A stretch of 64,000 bases of DNA from Fallopia convolvulus (lineage: Eukaryota > Streptophyta > Magnoliopsida > Caryophyllales > Polygonaceae). Positions 20,528-33,242 of this stretch are shown here, piece by piece (the first letter of the stretch is position 1; every line of letters begins with the position of its first letter). Location of the stretch: positions 11,648,109-11,712,108 of the forward strand of contig OZ024721.1 in the NCBI GenBank assembly GCA_964016875.1. Direction: 5' to 3'. The notes under the pieces were generated by a model, which worked only from the letters and a program-made list of their open reading frames with translations, did not search any database and was not told where the DNA came from. The position numbers were made by a program, and so were the translations under genes.

Positions 20528-23500
20528 ATACACCCCACGGCCCCACCTCAAGATGGAGGTGCATCTTGTAACCCCATCTTGGGAAGAACTTGGCGAATCT
20601 GAGAACCTGGAAGTGCCTTTGTTAAGAAATCTACGAGCTGGTTTTGACTAGAACAATATTGTAGAGTGATCAATCCCTCAAGCAATTTTTCCCTGGTGAA
20701 ATGGCAGTCCAAATCAATGTGTTTCGTCCTCTCGTGGAAGACAGGGTTTTTAGCAATATATATGGCGGCCTGGCTGTCGCATTTGACTGGTATGGGAACC
20801 ACATCATCAACACAAAGTTCACTGAGCAACCTGCTAAGCCATGCTAATTCAGCACACACCCTCCTTAGTGAACGATATTCTGCTTCTGATGATGATAAAG
20901 AGATGCTTAGTTGTTTCTTTGATTTCCATGAAATCAAGTTTCCTCCAAACATTACCACAAAGCCACTAACTGATTTTCTTGAATGAGGGAAAGTGGCCCA
21001 GTCTGCATCACAGAAGGCTTGGAGATGAAAATTAGAATTGTTGTTGAATAACAACGCCTTTGAATGTGTGCCTCTAAGATAAGACAACACTTGGTATGCT
21101 GCATTGAGATGAGGCTGCCTTGGTGACTGGTTGAACTGACTCAACACTTGGACTACATACACCAAATCTGGTTGTGTGTTGACTAAGAAATTAAGCTTGC
21201 TTCTACCAAAAAAGAAAAACAAATTAAGCTTGCCAACAAGTCTCCTATAAAGAACGGGATCTAATAATTCTTCACCCTCTGTTGGAAGAAGTTTGAGACC
21301 AGGATTAAGAGGAATGGCAACATTGTAGGATGAGTGAAGAGGAAAATCATGGAGCATTTCTGAAATGAATTTCCTCTCGCTCATAAGAATCCCCTGAGAA
21401 GTATGGATAAATTCAATTCCAAGAAAGAAATTCAGCAATCCAAGATTCTTAATGCGAAACTCCGAGTGAAGGTGCTTCTTTAGAGTGGTTATCTCATTCA
21501 TATTGTCACCAGTGACTAGCACATCATCAACATAAACGGGAACAAACACTACTGAGCTGGTTGTCTTTTTATGGAAGAGTGAGTAGTCATTCAAAGATTG
21601 AATGTAACCCCGAGCTCTCAAGAATGAGGATAATTTGGCATACCACTGACTTGAGGCTTGTTTGAGGCCATAAAGAGATTTCTTCAATCGACATACCATG
21701 GAGGAACTTTCAACAAGTAATCCAAGAGGTGGCTTCATATAGACGTCCTCATGTAGATCCCCATGCAAGAACGCATTGTTAACATCTAATTGGTATATAG
21801 GCCAATTTTTCTTGATAGCAACTGAGATCAAAGTCCTCACAGTTGTCATCTTAATGACAGGTGAGAATGTTTCATTATAATCTACACCCTCCTTTTGTGT
21901 AAATCCCCTCATAACTAGTCTAGCCTTGTGCCTCGCAATTGTACCATCAACTTTGTCTTCACCTTGTAGACCCATTTATAACTGGTTGCTTTCTTTCCTT
22001 GGGGTAACTGAACAATATCCCAAGTGTTTTTCACTTGTAATGCCTCAAACTCATCCTGCATTGCTGATTGCCAAACTGCATATTTTCTAGCCTCTTCATA
22101 AGAATATGGTACACATTCTGAGTTGAAATCTGAATCTGTGATGCAGGTTGGAAATCTAATTGTTGAAGTTAAAGTGAGACCACAAAAGGCTCCTGTCTCA
22201 ACTACATTTTGAACATACATAATCACCCATGTATGAAGGATGATGATGATGATCCCTGCTAGAACATCTGACTGAGGGCTCAGGAACAGTAACTGATTCA
22301 GAATTAATAGCTGGATTGAGTAGTTCAGATTCATGAGATTCTGGTGGAGGGTTTTAAAGGGTATAAAGTCATCATAATTGCTAGAGGGAGGTGTAGAGAA
22401 CAAGGAAGAATTGGAAGCTTGAAAAGCATCATTATGCTATGGAAAAATCTCTTCAGGGAAGACTATATCTCTAGAAAGGAGGATTTTTTGTTTTTCAAGA
22501 TCAAAAACTTTATAAGCCTTTTTCCCATATGGATATCCCAAGAAGATGCAAGAAGTGGCTCTTGCTTGGAATTTGTCTCTTCCTTGTTTCAAAGTGGACA
22601 CAAAACAGAGGCATCCAAAGCTCCTTAAGTGGTCATATGATGGTGGCTTGTGATAATGGATCTCATAGGGGCTTTTATTGTTAAGAAGTTTGGATGGCAG
22701 ACGGTTGATGATATTGGTTGCAATCAAGATGCTCTCCACCCAAAATCTGAGAGGTAGCTTAGATTAAAACATAAGAGATCTTTCTATCTCAAGAATGTGT
22801 CGGTGTTTTCTCTCTACTACCCCACTTTGATGTGGAGTCGCCACACAAGAGGTCTGATGTAAGATGCCCTTGGAGATCAAGAAATGGTCACTTCAATTGT
22901 ATGTCAACATGGCTGTAGAAATGGTCACTTGTTACCTTATTTTCCTCAACTTGTTTGAGTTCCCATTGAGGTTTAGGAACTGAAAAATATAGGTCATGAT
23001 TGGCTTCACCAACCTCCACGGGCATCCCCATGGAAGGAGCCTGCAAAAGACATTTTGAGGGTGTGAACATAACTGTGCATTATAAATCTTTGACCAATTT
23101 TCCCACAGAAATCAAATTGCATTTAAATGTAGGAACAAGCAAAACATCTTTCAGCATCCGTTTAGGCAAGACTTGCACATTCCTAGCAATTTCAACTACT
23201 ATAGTGGCTTGATTTGGCAAAGATATCACAAAAGGTTTTAACAATTTCTGTTGATTCTCAATCAAATTTGCATCAAACACATATGACAACTAGCCCCACT
23301 ATCTATGAGCCAAGATGTCTTATGAAACAATTTGGAGGTGAAGGTTGTACATGTGAAGCCAACAAAGTCATCACAAGTGGCATCTTTTCCTTTTGAGTGC
23401 CTGGAATCTAGCAAGCTCAACAACCTAGCAACCTAATCAACACTCAATTCCTTGACAACCTTACCACCAGCAGAATTCTGAATCTGAGCATTGCCTGCAA

Positions 23501-24445
23501 AATTTTCATCTAGTCCTTGCTTCTTCTTCTTGTAATTTGGTGGAAAGCCAATAATGAAATAACACTTATCCACGTTGTGTTTTGTTTTCATGCAATTCGT
23601 ACAATAGGGTCCCTTTTTGTCATTAGCATTCATAGAGGCAGATTCATTGAAAATTTGTGACCCATTCTGAATGTCACACTGTATTTCTTCCTGTAACAGC
23701 ATGCCATATGCCTCATTTATACCAGGCAAGGGTTTCAACATTAGAATTGACCCCCTGATAGTAGTATATCATTCATTAAGTCCCATTAAGAAGTCTATGA
23801 GATGTTGATCTTCCTCATGCATCATGATCTCTTTAACAGAACCACAAGTACACTTGGGATATCTCTGAAAACTATCCAATTCATCCGAAAGTGTTCTTAA
23901 TTTAGTAAAATATGTTGAGATAGAAGTTGAACCTTAAGTGAGTGATTGTAACTCATGTCGAACAGAATAAAGCTGAGCACCACTAAGTTGACTGAAGTGT
24001 GCAATCAATTTCTCCCAGATCTCCTGCGCAGTATCTATGTATAGCACACTTCGCCGAATTTCGGGGCTCAACGTGTTGAGAATCCAAGACTTGACCATGT
24101 CATTGCATCTAGCCCAACGATTGTGCGTGTCGACTTTTGGTCTCTACAATGTTCCATCAATGAAGTCGGTTTTCTTCTTTGCTGAAAGTGCCATCCCCAT
24201 AGACACTCGCCACTCACTAGATTCAATTCCATCGAATGTCTGTGTGACCAAATTGAGAGCTAGATTATCATAAGAAGCAAGGAAAAGAGGATTGTTGTGG
24301 TCTGGGGTTTCTATGACTCCCTCCTTCGTGATTTTCGTTTCTGGAATCGGACATTATTATGGAATGATTCCGACCTCAAAGGAAAGATAAAAAAGCGGAA
24401 AAGAAGGATTTTAGCTCGGATTCGGAATCCGGTGCTCTGATACCA
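20528..24445 (-). pseudogene. Copia element C gag-pol remnant
   Basis: Internal region of the host element. Gag lies near 24310 (NPLFLASYDNLALNLVTQ) down to 23433. A complete zinc knuckle CTNCMKTKHNVDKC is at about 23600, followed by the protease/pre-integrase piece (FKCNLISVGKL, 23080-23289). The integrase C-terminal part starts with VVERKHRHIL near 22810 and continues to 22437. RT and RNase H occupy 20548-21975 (PVYVDDVLVTGD; CDADWATFPHSRKSVSGF). The integrase core with its first two acidic residues is missing between about 22860 and 23080, and there are several stops (e.g. near 24148, 23930 and 23770), so the element is dead. The primer site (plus strand GCTCTGATACCA, 24434-24445) matches initiator tRNA-Met exactly. 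The gag/knuckle style differs from the tandem Tork-type element. Confidence 0.8.
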
Positions 24446-24947
24446 TGTCAAAATCCGAGGACCGAAAGAAACGGGTGACGTGTCTGGAAATTTTAACCAC
24501 TTAGCATATAAAGTTGGATCCACCCTTTTAACTCAAAAGCTTAAGCCATTGGGTTGGGTTTCACTCTCCATTATATGCTAGTGGTGTTTGGTATTGTTTT
24601 CCAATATGGGATTGCTTTTTGTTCTCAAACACGCCCCCCTCAAGTGGTAACTAGCCTGGCCTAGTTACCACTTGAACAATTTTTTGTTTAGTTTTTTTCA
24701 ATAGGGTCTAGCATCTCATTCCCTTTTTAGATAGCACACAATTTTTCGTTTAGAAACAGGTGATTAGCTGCTCATTATACACCCAAATTTATACCAGGAA
24801 AATCGGATTCGGACCGAACTCGCTCTGATTCAATGTTGTATTCATTGAAAAAACTTTGCTAGGAAGCCATGGAAACGAACGAAGGAAGAAGAAAATGAAT
24901 TCATTGATTCTCTCTCTTGTCTATTACAAATGCACCAGCTTGCTATA
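24446..24947 (-). repeat. Right (5') LTR of copia element C, first part
   Basis: Begins TGTCAAAATCCGAGG directly after the primer site. It is interrupted at 24947 by the L insertion (target CTATA at 24943-24947) and continues at 47355-47448. Confidence 0.8.
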
Positions 24948-25689
24948 TGTAACACCCCTATTTTACAACATTGGGTATTACCGCCAGTGACCTCGGATTT
25001 TACCGTCCAATGTCACCCAAGGCTTTTAGAATGATATTGAACAATAAAAATGCGGAAATAAACATAATTCATAAAAAAGGTGCTCTCGAGAGAGACTTTT
25101 GTTCGTACAAATCGTCTTACATTGTGATAACAAAATGATGTTCGACAATAAAACATATAAAAACTTGTTCTTGGGTCATAAACAAAATTAACTCAAAATG
25201 ATATGAAAAGTACATCTTGAAGGTCCTAGGTTCTGACATAATTCGCGAGGGGCGAGAATATGCCAGACAAACATGCGGAAAAGAAGAATTAGTCTAAGAG
25301 ACTAAGCAAGCGGGAACGGAACTTCCCAAGGGCATTTTGGTAATTGAGCAATATCGAGGAAGATATTATCGGGTTGTGTCTTAAGGTATGGCTTCATTTA
25401 TGTGGGTTTTAACGGTACGAAGAAGAACATATCACAAGCGGAGATAGCTCGTAAATCGAGAGAAGAGCTATGAGATTGTAGACTTCTTTTAGGATAGAAA
25501 GTATGTTGGGAACGTTATTAATTCAAGCAAGTTTAAAAACCTCTCGCACCCTGAGCGGACCGAGAGCCGGATCGATCATTTGAGACCGGTCCGGTTTTGA
25601 TGTCTCTTACATGTGCATTGGCACTTATCTTATATCGTGACGAAAAGATATTGATTATATTAATGATTTTTAAAAGGGGGTGGGGTTGT

Positions 25690-27171
25690 TGTTGAGGAGG
25701 GTTTCTTGACTCGGGACAACAAATAAATTTATAAGTCAAGACCTCGCTGTGTATAGCGAAGTCAGGATCGTTCCACGAGAAGCAAGGTTGTTTGTTTATC
25801 GACTACTAAAAATCAAACAAAAGCAAGCAAAACACTCACAAGCAGCCTCGTTAACGACGTTGTCAAGGTCATTAACGAACCACCGTAGAAAAAAAAACCA
25901 AAACTAACGACCTAAACAGTTCGGTACCGAGCCTACAAACTCAGCAACGAATATCACTTCAAAAGAATTCAAATAAAATAAAGATCTAGGACAAGGAATA
26001 CCACAACATAGTCATGCATATAAACTCGTAAGAAGATAAGATCATGCCTTTAAATAGATAAATTCATCAACTTTCGTCGACTATTGAGTAAATTAACCTA
26101 TTTTCATAAACCAATCCACTCAATTGTTTGTTTTGGATCTAAAGCTTGAAACTTTCGTATTCAAACAATATCAGCCTTCAAGTCTATAACTTTCTCTCTC
26201 AATCAAGTTAAAAACTCAAATCACCTTGAATTTCATCTAGGTCTAAGCACAACAAACAATCTCAAAATAGATAAAAGGCAATCAACACATATTCTTACTC
26301 CTCAAACATGCATAACTATGCGGGGTTTAACCCCGACCCTAGAAAAGAAGACTACTCACTACTCATAACTAAGAAACAAATAAATTCAACAAAAGAAATC
26401 ATTGAAAACAAAACACTACTCAAATTAATAGGAAATATCGTCTTACAGAAATTCAGAAGAAACCGAAAAAATACAAGCACCGAACCAAAATCACGATTAA
26501 CGACCTCGGTAACTCTCGTCCACCGAACCTTCAATCTCGACTCCGATCCTCTCTCTCTATTCTCGGCTCTTCCTCCTCTCTTCAATCGATCTCCCCCTTT
26601 TTCCTAGGCTAATAAGAGGGCTATTTATACTAATAAGGCTAAAAACTAATAAGGCTAAAAGATAAAAACTTTCCTAAAAAGATAGAATTAAAATCCTAAA
26701 AGATGGAAATAAAATCTAGAGAGATAACAAGACGTAAAATACATAATATAATAACCCTAAAATCATAAAAAGATACTCTACCAACACGGAAATAAATTCC
26801 CGCACAGGATCGGTGAGTTACAGAATCAAACTCTCGAAATCTTCATCTCGTGGCCTCGTTAACGACTCCTTACAGCCTCGTTAACGAGCCTGGGTTTGGC
26901 TTTCTTCCACACTTTATCTCCAGAAACTTAGGCTTCGACTTCTTCGTCTTGCATTCTTCCGTCTTTCATCATAGCACTCCAAATTCAGCTCCAAATAGCA
27001 TCTTTTCCTCGCTAAAACCTACAAAAAGACACAAAACGGAGTAGCTTCCATACTTTTCACAAAATATGCAAAACTATCCAAAAACACACAAAACTAATCC
27101 TAAAACTACTAAAACTAAGCTTAACAAACCAAGAAAACATACTAAAAACTATACTAAAAATACGAACATCA
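25690..27171 (-). repeat. 3' LTR of the Athila element
   Basis: 1482 bp, TGTTGAGGAGGG to GAACATCA on the plus strand. It is longer than the other LTR because of short duplications, e.g. an extra CTAATAAGGCTAAAA block near 26640 and a second CTCGTTAACGA unit near 26856-26887. It contains three exact TCGTTAACGA motifs. Confidence 0.92.
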
Positions 27172-28873
27172 AAATACCCCATACTTAGACTTGCTTGTCC
27201 TCAAGCAATCACTAAACAATATACCAAAACCAAACTACATACTCATCAAGACATAGCCATCATCTAAAAAGCAACATCAACACATAGAAAAATAACAAAT
27301 GATTATAAACATCATCACACATATATGCACCAAATAGACATAAGAAAATACAATCCAACCTCACAAGGATAATGTGTTTCTCTCAACTCTCATGTGTTTA
27401 AGCTTATAGATTCAATCTCTCAACTCATCTTATATACAAAAACTCATAGAAATTGGAACTTATATCACCAAACTCTCCACCCAAGATTTGTCAAAACAAG
27501 CAAAAATCATCAAGAGAACTTAGGCTCAATGAAAAACTTCATAGAAGCTTCCATTCGGTCAGGTTGTAATGGGGCTTGGTAAAGAAAAATAGGCATGGAA
27601 ATATTTTGGTCATGGGGTGCTAATAATATCCGGAAATCAAAGACTCCTAAAAACTCTCACACACTCCAAAACTCTCATAAACATATACCAAACTCACTCT
27701 CAATATGCACACTCATTTTCACTCACCCAATATATCCTAGAAAGCCTCATACAAATAATAAAAAGAATCTCTGATATTATCTCTATAAACACATGCACTT
27801 CAAACTTCTTTTCTTTTTCCCTTTTTTTTCGCGCTGCCTCGTTAACGAACCACTTCAGGATCGTTAACGAGCTTCATCATGTACTCCTCCTTTTCCTTAA
27901 CAACTTGCTTTCAACCATTAACCTTATTTCTTGCAACTTTTGCTATCAAGAGATCTTTCTTTTACAACTATTAAAAACAAGAGACTTCCAATCTACCCTT
28001 CCCAATAATTCCTCAATTTCAAACCAAAACATAAATATTGCACTCAACAAAACATACCTCTCCAATCTAAGTCCTAATCCCCGGTTAGGGTCAAGCTTAT
28101 CTCGGCTAGGGAACAATTTTGTGGAGCTAAAAATAAAAGGCTTCAGGCTCAAATTGGCTTTAAAAAGAAGAATCATGTAAGGTAAGATAAGGATAAATAA
28201 GGCTATAAAAATAAGTTCTCTATCATCTGATTTTCACAAGTAATGAACTATAAATCTTATACGGGTCTCAAGTAATAGATAACCATCATAATTCCAAGAG
28301 CTAATATGCATATAGAGAGTAAATCACACTAAAAAGAAGAGGGAAATTTGATGTTCTCCCTATAAGGCCAAAAATAACTCACAAGGTCAATTTAGTTGGA
28401 TTGCATCACTTATGCTATAAAGTATATGTGCTCAATTTCATCAAATGCTATTCCTTCTAAAAACACAATTTTCATATTAAGAATCCGGCTATACTATCAA
28501 AGACATGCTTGCAAGGAATTACATGATCATGCTAGCAATTACCATCATAGAACCTAAGAAAGGGATATCTATCACTTCTAAACTCTCTTTTTTTTTCAAT
28601 TTTTTCAATTTTTTTCCCGATTTTTTTATATAGAACGAAACTACTTAAAACAAATAAACACACAAGACACATAAGATAACAAGTTGTCTACTTTCTCTCA
28701 CCCCATACTTAAAATTACAGTGTCCCCACTGTAAGAAAAAATAAGAAGAAGGAAAGAAATAGAAAAGAAAACAAAACAAAACAACAAAAACAAAATAAAT
28801 AATAAAAAAAAGACATAAAAACTTACAAAGACTCAAAAGTGGAAAACAAGGAAAACGTCTTCTTCAAGATGAA
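27172..28873 (-). other. Athila non-coding region between third ORF and 3' LTR
   Basis: About 1.7 kb without a credible ORF. It carries ACCCCATACTT beside the LTR (27175) and again near 28702, two exact TCGTTAACGA motifs (27839, 27861) and long T/A runs. Long 3' non-coding regions are normal for Athila elements. Confidence 0.7.
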
Positions 28874-30526
28874 TCACTGGTTTGGTGGAGGAAAGTAATG
28901 CTCGAAGTTCCCCATGAAGTCGTACATCGTCCTCCAACGCTCTGCATCCTCTACCTCTCTCTGGCGATGCCTCTCATCCTCCATCGACATGCGAGCGGAA
29001 TAGACGGTCTCCCATCTATCCATCCTCCTATGAATGTGGTCCTGCTGAAGGTTGAGTTGCTGCATCCGTGCAGAAAGATCCTCGGCCCATGGTGGTGGCA
29101 TGCTCGATCCAGTGTACTCGGGTTGAGGGGATGGTGGGTAGTGAGGTTGGAAGTGGTCTTGGTACAGCACCGGGTTGTATGGTATCAAACCATAGGAATG
29201 AGGGTCGGTAGGAGCTGGCGGGGGATCGGTAGTTGTCCTCGGGACCTCGTTAACGAAGTTGGGTGCCTCGTTAGGAATGTAGGAAGAAGGCTGGAAATGG
29301 TCGTTAACGAGTCTGGTAGGCTCGTCAACGAGGATGTTGGTGCCCAAAACTTCCGTGTCGAGGTCGTTATCCTCGAAGTTAAGCTCTTTCGTGCCTCCCT
29401 CTGTGTCGGCCTCTTCAGGGTCTTCGCCAACTACCTCGGTATCCTCATCTTCATCTCCATCTTCATCCATACCATCTCCGTCTCGCTCGAACCTCGTCTC
29501 ACACGGCCGAAGTGATAGCTCATCCTCCGGCTTGGGCTCCAACGGGTAAGCATGACCCGTCCATACCTCGTACCAATTTGGTACGTAGAGTAGCTCCAAC
29601 ATGTCAAGGGTAGGTGTAACGATGCGGTCTTGCACTTTCACTCTGAGTCCTCTCTCGGCTTGGATGAAAACACTAGAGCTATACCAATAGCTTTTGTTGA
29701 GGAGTTGTGCATGAGCCGGCGTGTAGCGAGTAAGGTCGACTCCCAAGTTTGTAGCCAAGAGACTAACCAAGTTTCCACACCATACTTCTTTGGACTTGGT
29801 TGATTTTTCAATGTAGTAGAGCCACTCATACCCCAAATTCAAAGGGTCGGGCTCCTCGAAAAGGATGGTGCGAAGACAAGCAACTTCCATTCCTGTTGGC
29901 CTGTTCAACTCTCTCTTTGGCCAAAATATAGCGGCTAGGACTCGAAGAATGATCCTAAAAATGGGGTTGATGATGCTTGCCCCGGATAGTGCCGCTGCGG
30001 AGGGCTCAACCTCCCCGGTGATGTAGCTCCAAGTCCTTGTCACTTTGTAGTTCTTCAAACTGTAATCTCTAGAAGGATTTGGGAGCTCCAGAATAGCATT
30101 GAACTCTGCCATGGTGTATTCTCGGCTCACATTACCGAGCCTAAACCTGATGCGTCCCGCCGAAGTCTTTGACGGGAAACTCGTCTCTAAAGTGGCCAAG
30201 AACTCGGATGTGAGGGCCGGAAAATATGGTACCGTCTCCTTCTTCAGCAAGTGAGGCACACCGAGAATAACAAAGGCCTCCTTGACATCCGTATAAATTC
30301 CCATTTTCTTGGCACTCGTTCTTGAAAACCACCGAGTGTTGTGATCTTTGTTTAAGATGGCATTGTATCGGTCCGCTTGCCCTTGAGTACGCAAGATCAC
30401 ATTGTCCATGTGAGGTGGAGATGGGGACCTCTGGTTCCTTCTCTTCTTCTGAGATCGGGTAGCAGGTCTGCTGGAACTTGCCATGTGATCTACAAAACAA
30501 TCATGATTTTCCAAGATAAGATCCAC
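28874..30526 (-). CDS. Athila third ORF (ATHILA ORF-1-like / env-position protein)
   Basis: An intact ORF. The likely start is the Met at 30484 (MASSSRPATRSQKKRRNQ); the 14 codons upstream are probably leader. The protein is about 536 residues: a basic N-terminus that could be a nuclear signal, a folded region (SAGRIRFRLGNVSREYTMAE, then FWPKRELNRPTGMEVACLRT), an acidic linker (MDEDGDEDEDTEVVGEDPEE), a Pro-rich part and a C-terminal helical stretch. It occupies the env position, but I see no signal peptide or transmembrane segment. Similar proteins are known from Athila elements and their function is unsettled. Three TCGTTAACGA-type motifs lie inside the coding sequence, in frames that avoid their internal TAA. 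Confidence 0.75.
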   Translation of the reverse strand: MDLILENHDCFVDHMASSSRPATRSQKKRRNQRSPSPPHMDNVILRTQGQADRYNAILNKDHNTRWFSRTSAKKMGIYTDVKEAFVILGVPHLLKKETVPYFPALTSEFLATLETSFPSKTSAGRIRFRLGNVSREYTMAEFNAILELPNPSRDYSLKNYKVTRTWSYITGEVEPSAAALSGASIINPIFRIILRVLAAIFWPKRELNRPTGMEVACLRTILFEEPDPLNLGYEWLYYIEKSTKSKEVWCGNLVSLLATNLGVDLTRYTPAHAQLLNKSYWYSSSVFIQAERGLRVKVQDRIVTPTLDMLELLYVPNWYEVWTGHAYPLEPKPEDELSLRPCETRFERDGDGMDEDGDEDEDTEVVGEDPEEADTEGGTKELNFEDNDLDTEVLGTNILVDEPTRLVNDHFQPSSYIPNEAPNFVNEVPRTTTDPPPAPTDPHSYGLIPYNPVLYQDHFQPHYPPSPQPEYTGSSMPPPWAEDLSARMQQLNLQQDHIHRRMDRWETVYSARMSMEDERHRQREVEDAERWRTMYDFMGNFEHYFPPPNQ

Positions 30527-31705
30527 TCAAGTTAGGTTAGGCAAGAGACCCCATACTTGGTCTCGAAATAATCCTCGGATTTATTCGTTAACTACCCAAT
30601 TGGGTCGTTTACGAATCTGGACTGGTAAATGAACTTTGAATTTGCGCAGGGTCGTTAACGAGCCTGGGTGGGTCGTTAACGAGCTGCCGAGAGCCAGTTC
30701 ATAGAATTCCGGGCTTTATCAACTTTAAAAATCAAGCTATAAATCAAGCATGCACTCCTCTATAATCCCTCACAAGACACACAATCGGATATGTGCACCC
30801 CATACTTGCTAAATTACCCATCCCGAACATGCTAGATTTGCCCAAAATTAACATGGTGAAAATCAAACTCAATACCTAGAACTAAAAAGATTCATGCTTT
30901 TGTAAATCAAATCTTGCAATGGAGAATCTAGCATGAAGAATCTTTCCTAGATTGATAATCAACTAAGCACAACCATAATGCATGAGCAAAATCTAAACAT
31001 GAAAATCGGTCCTCTCTATAAACACAATTCAAGACATGAAATTTCTACCCTATAAACCATGAATCATGCAATCTCGAGTTAGGGTTTAGAAATCATACCG
31101 GAGAATCGAGAATTTGAAGAACAAGAGGTCGGAATTGGGTGGTTAACGAGCTTGGGTCTCGTCGGTGGGAAAACGAGATTCCGGGCTTCGGTAACGATGG
31201 CGTCTCCGACGGTCGGTGGAGTGAAGGATTCCGATCGGTGGTGAGGGGATTCGGTGGAGGTTTGAGGGATTTGGAGTTTGAGATTGTGGGTAGGATTTTT
31301 GAGGGTTTGGGAAGGGTTAAATAGTAGGGGGTAGAATTAGGAGAGAGGGTAGGTAGTGGCGGTGGGGGGGGTAAGAAATAGGGTAGAAGATAGAGGATAG
31401 ATTAGGGTTAGAAAAACTTACCTGGCCGAGCCGGTTCGCCAAACCGGGTCGTTAACGACCCTGGGTGGGTCGTTAACGAGCTACCGTAGCCTCCTTGTGT
31501 GATTTTCGAGCCCCTTTTCTGCATCTTGTTAGCTCTTTATTTTATCCTAATTTCTATCCTAGAAACTATTAAAAAGAACTCAAAAGAAAGCTAAGAAAAA
31601 GAATATAAAAAGAAAAGAAAAAAATCTAATCTAATTCTATACTAAAAGCGGGTTGCCTCCCATAAGCGCTATTTTTTAACGTCGTCAGCCCGACGTACTC
31701 CTTGG
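30527..31705 (-). other. Athila spacer between integrase and third ORF
   Basis: About 1.2 kb without convincing coding potential. It contains four exact TCGTTAACGA copies in two closely spaced pairs (30652/30673 and 31449/31470, each 21 bp apart) and two ACCCCATACTT motifs (near 30549 and 30797). It may hold the leader or splice sites for the third ORF, but I cannot identify them. Confidence 0.6.
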
Positions 31706-32920
31706 CTAGTCTGACGTTGTAAGAGCCATAGTGACTCTAATCTCTTCATCCGGGTCGGGTTGCTCATTAAACTTCTTCAGCCAATGGCCATTAACTTTGA
31801 AGATTACACCTTGGTTATCGATCAACTCTACCGCACCGTGAGGATAGATGTGATGAACCACGAATGGCCCACTCCATCGTGTTCTAAGCTTCCCTGGGAA
31901 AAGCCGAAGTATAGAGTTGAAAAGAAGTACCTTATCACCAACTTCATAAGTTTTGGGCACTAATTTCTGATCATGCCACCGCTTGGTGCGCTCTTTGTAT
32001 ATTTCAGCATTTTCGTACGCCTTCAGCCTCAATTCTTCTAATGCTTGCAAGTCCATGAATCTTTTTGCTCCTGCCGCATCGAGGTTCATGTTGAGCTCCT
32101 TAAGAGCCCATAATGCTTTATGCTCCATCTCAACCGGTAAATGACATGCCTTGCCATACACTAGATTATAAGGAGTGGTGCGTAGAGGCGTCTTGTATGC
32201 TGTTCTGTATGCCCATAGAGCGTCATCCAATTTGGAAGACCAATCCTTCCTAGAATGGGACACTGTCTTCTCTAATATGCTCTTTATTTGCCTGTTTGAA
32301 ACTTCAACCTGACCACTGGTTTGGGGATGATATGGTGTTGCCACCCGATGGGATACCCCATACTTAGCCAAAAGTGCTTCAAAGCTCCGCTCAATGAAAT
32401 GGGAACCGCCATCACTAATGAGGACTCTTGGAACGCCGAACCTGGAGAAAATGTTGATCTTGATGAACTTAGCCACAGTTTTAGCGTCGTTAGTCCGTGT
32501 AGCAACGACTTCTACCCACTTAGAGACATAATCGACTGCCACAAGGATGTACTTGTAGGGGCCTGATGCGGGAAACGATCCCATGAAGTCTATGCCCCAT
32601 ACATTGAATAGCTTGACCTCTAATATCCCGGTTAGCGGATTCTCATGTCTCCAAGTGATGTTGCCTGAGCGCTGGCATTCATCGCATGCTGTCACATAAG
32701 CATGTACATCTTTAAACATGGTTGGCCAATAGAGACCACTTGAAAGAATCTTCGCCGTGGTTTTGAATCCTTTTGCATGGCCACCTGTAGGAAGCTTGTG
32801 ACATTGACAAATCACGTTCTCGACCTCTTCTTCTGGGATACAGCGTCTAAAGAGGTGATCGCTTCCTTGTTTAAACAAGTAAGGATCGTCCCAATAGTAC
32901 TGTTTTACATCGTGGAGCAA
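31706..32920 (-). CDS. Athila integrase (pol C-terminal part)
   Basis: About 400 residues in a frame different from the upstream RT ORF. It starts with the zinc-binding HHCC module region (GGHAKGFKTTAKI, ACDECQRSGNI). The DDE core follows: WGIDFMGSFP (first Asp), LISDGGSHF (second Asp) and a Glu in SGQVEVSNRQIKSILEKTV. The C-terminal part has KLRTRWSGPFVV, typical of gypsy integrases. All catalytic residues are visible. The upstream frame change (around 33240-33320) means it cannot be made from a single gag-pol frame as it stands. Confidence 0.85.
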   Translation of the reverse strand: MLHDVKQYYWDDPYLFKQGSDHLFRRCIPEEEVENVICQCHKLPTGGHAKGFKTTAKILSSGLYWPTMFKDVHAYVTACDECQRSGNITWRHENPLTGILEVKLFNVWGIDFMGSFPASGPYKYILVAVDYVSKWVEVVATRTNDAKTVAKFIKINIFSRFGVPRVLISDGGSHFIERSFEALLAKYGVSHRVATPYHPQTSGQVEVSNRQIKSILEKTVSHSRKDWSSKLDDALWAYRTAYKTPLRTTPYNLVYGKACHLPVEMEHKALWALKELNMNLDAAGAKRFMDLQALEELRLKAYENAEIYKERTKRWHDQKLVPKTYEVGDKVLLFNSILRLFPGKLRTRWSGPFVVHHIYPHGAVELIDNQGVIFKVNGHWLKKFNEQPDPDEEIRVTMALTTSD

Positions 32921-33242
32921 CTTCTTCTTCTTTTGTGGGATCAGTCCTTCGGGAATTATGCCTCCTACAAGATAGTTAGCAAAATCCGCGAACCAAGGGG
33001 CTTTTGACCCTCTAACAACATGAAATGATGTAGAAGAAGTAGAGGTAGAAGGAGAAGAAGGGATTGAATCAAATTGGCTGAGTTATGGTTCAGAAATCTT
33101 ACCTGAGTGGATCGTTATTAGACCAGTGTGGGTCGTTAACGAGCCTGGAGCTGTTATTATATCCTCGGTAACGACCTCCCGTGGCGTAGTAACGATCTGC
33201 TCAACTGTTGTGTCGATGCTCCTTGGACTTTTGCCCGCATGG

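Noticed and set aside
26308..26607. 99-codon ORF present in both Athila LTRs (also 38379-38678)
   Set aside because: Antisense to the LTR sense, no recognisable domain, and absent as an ORF from the diverged solo LTR.
28874..30526. True retroviral envelope for the Athila third ORF
   Set aside because: No signal peptide, transmembrane helix or cysteine pattern visible; only the position is env-like.
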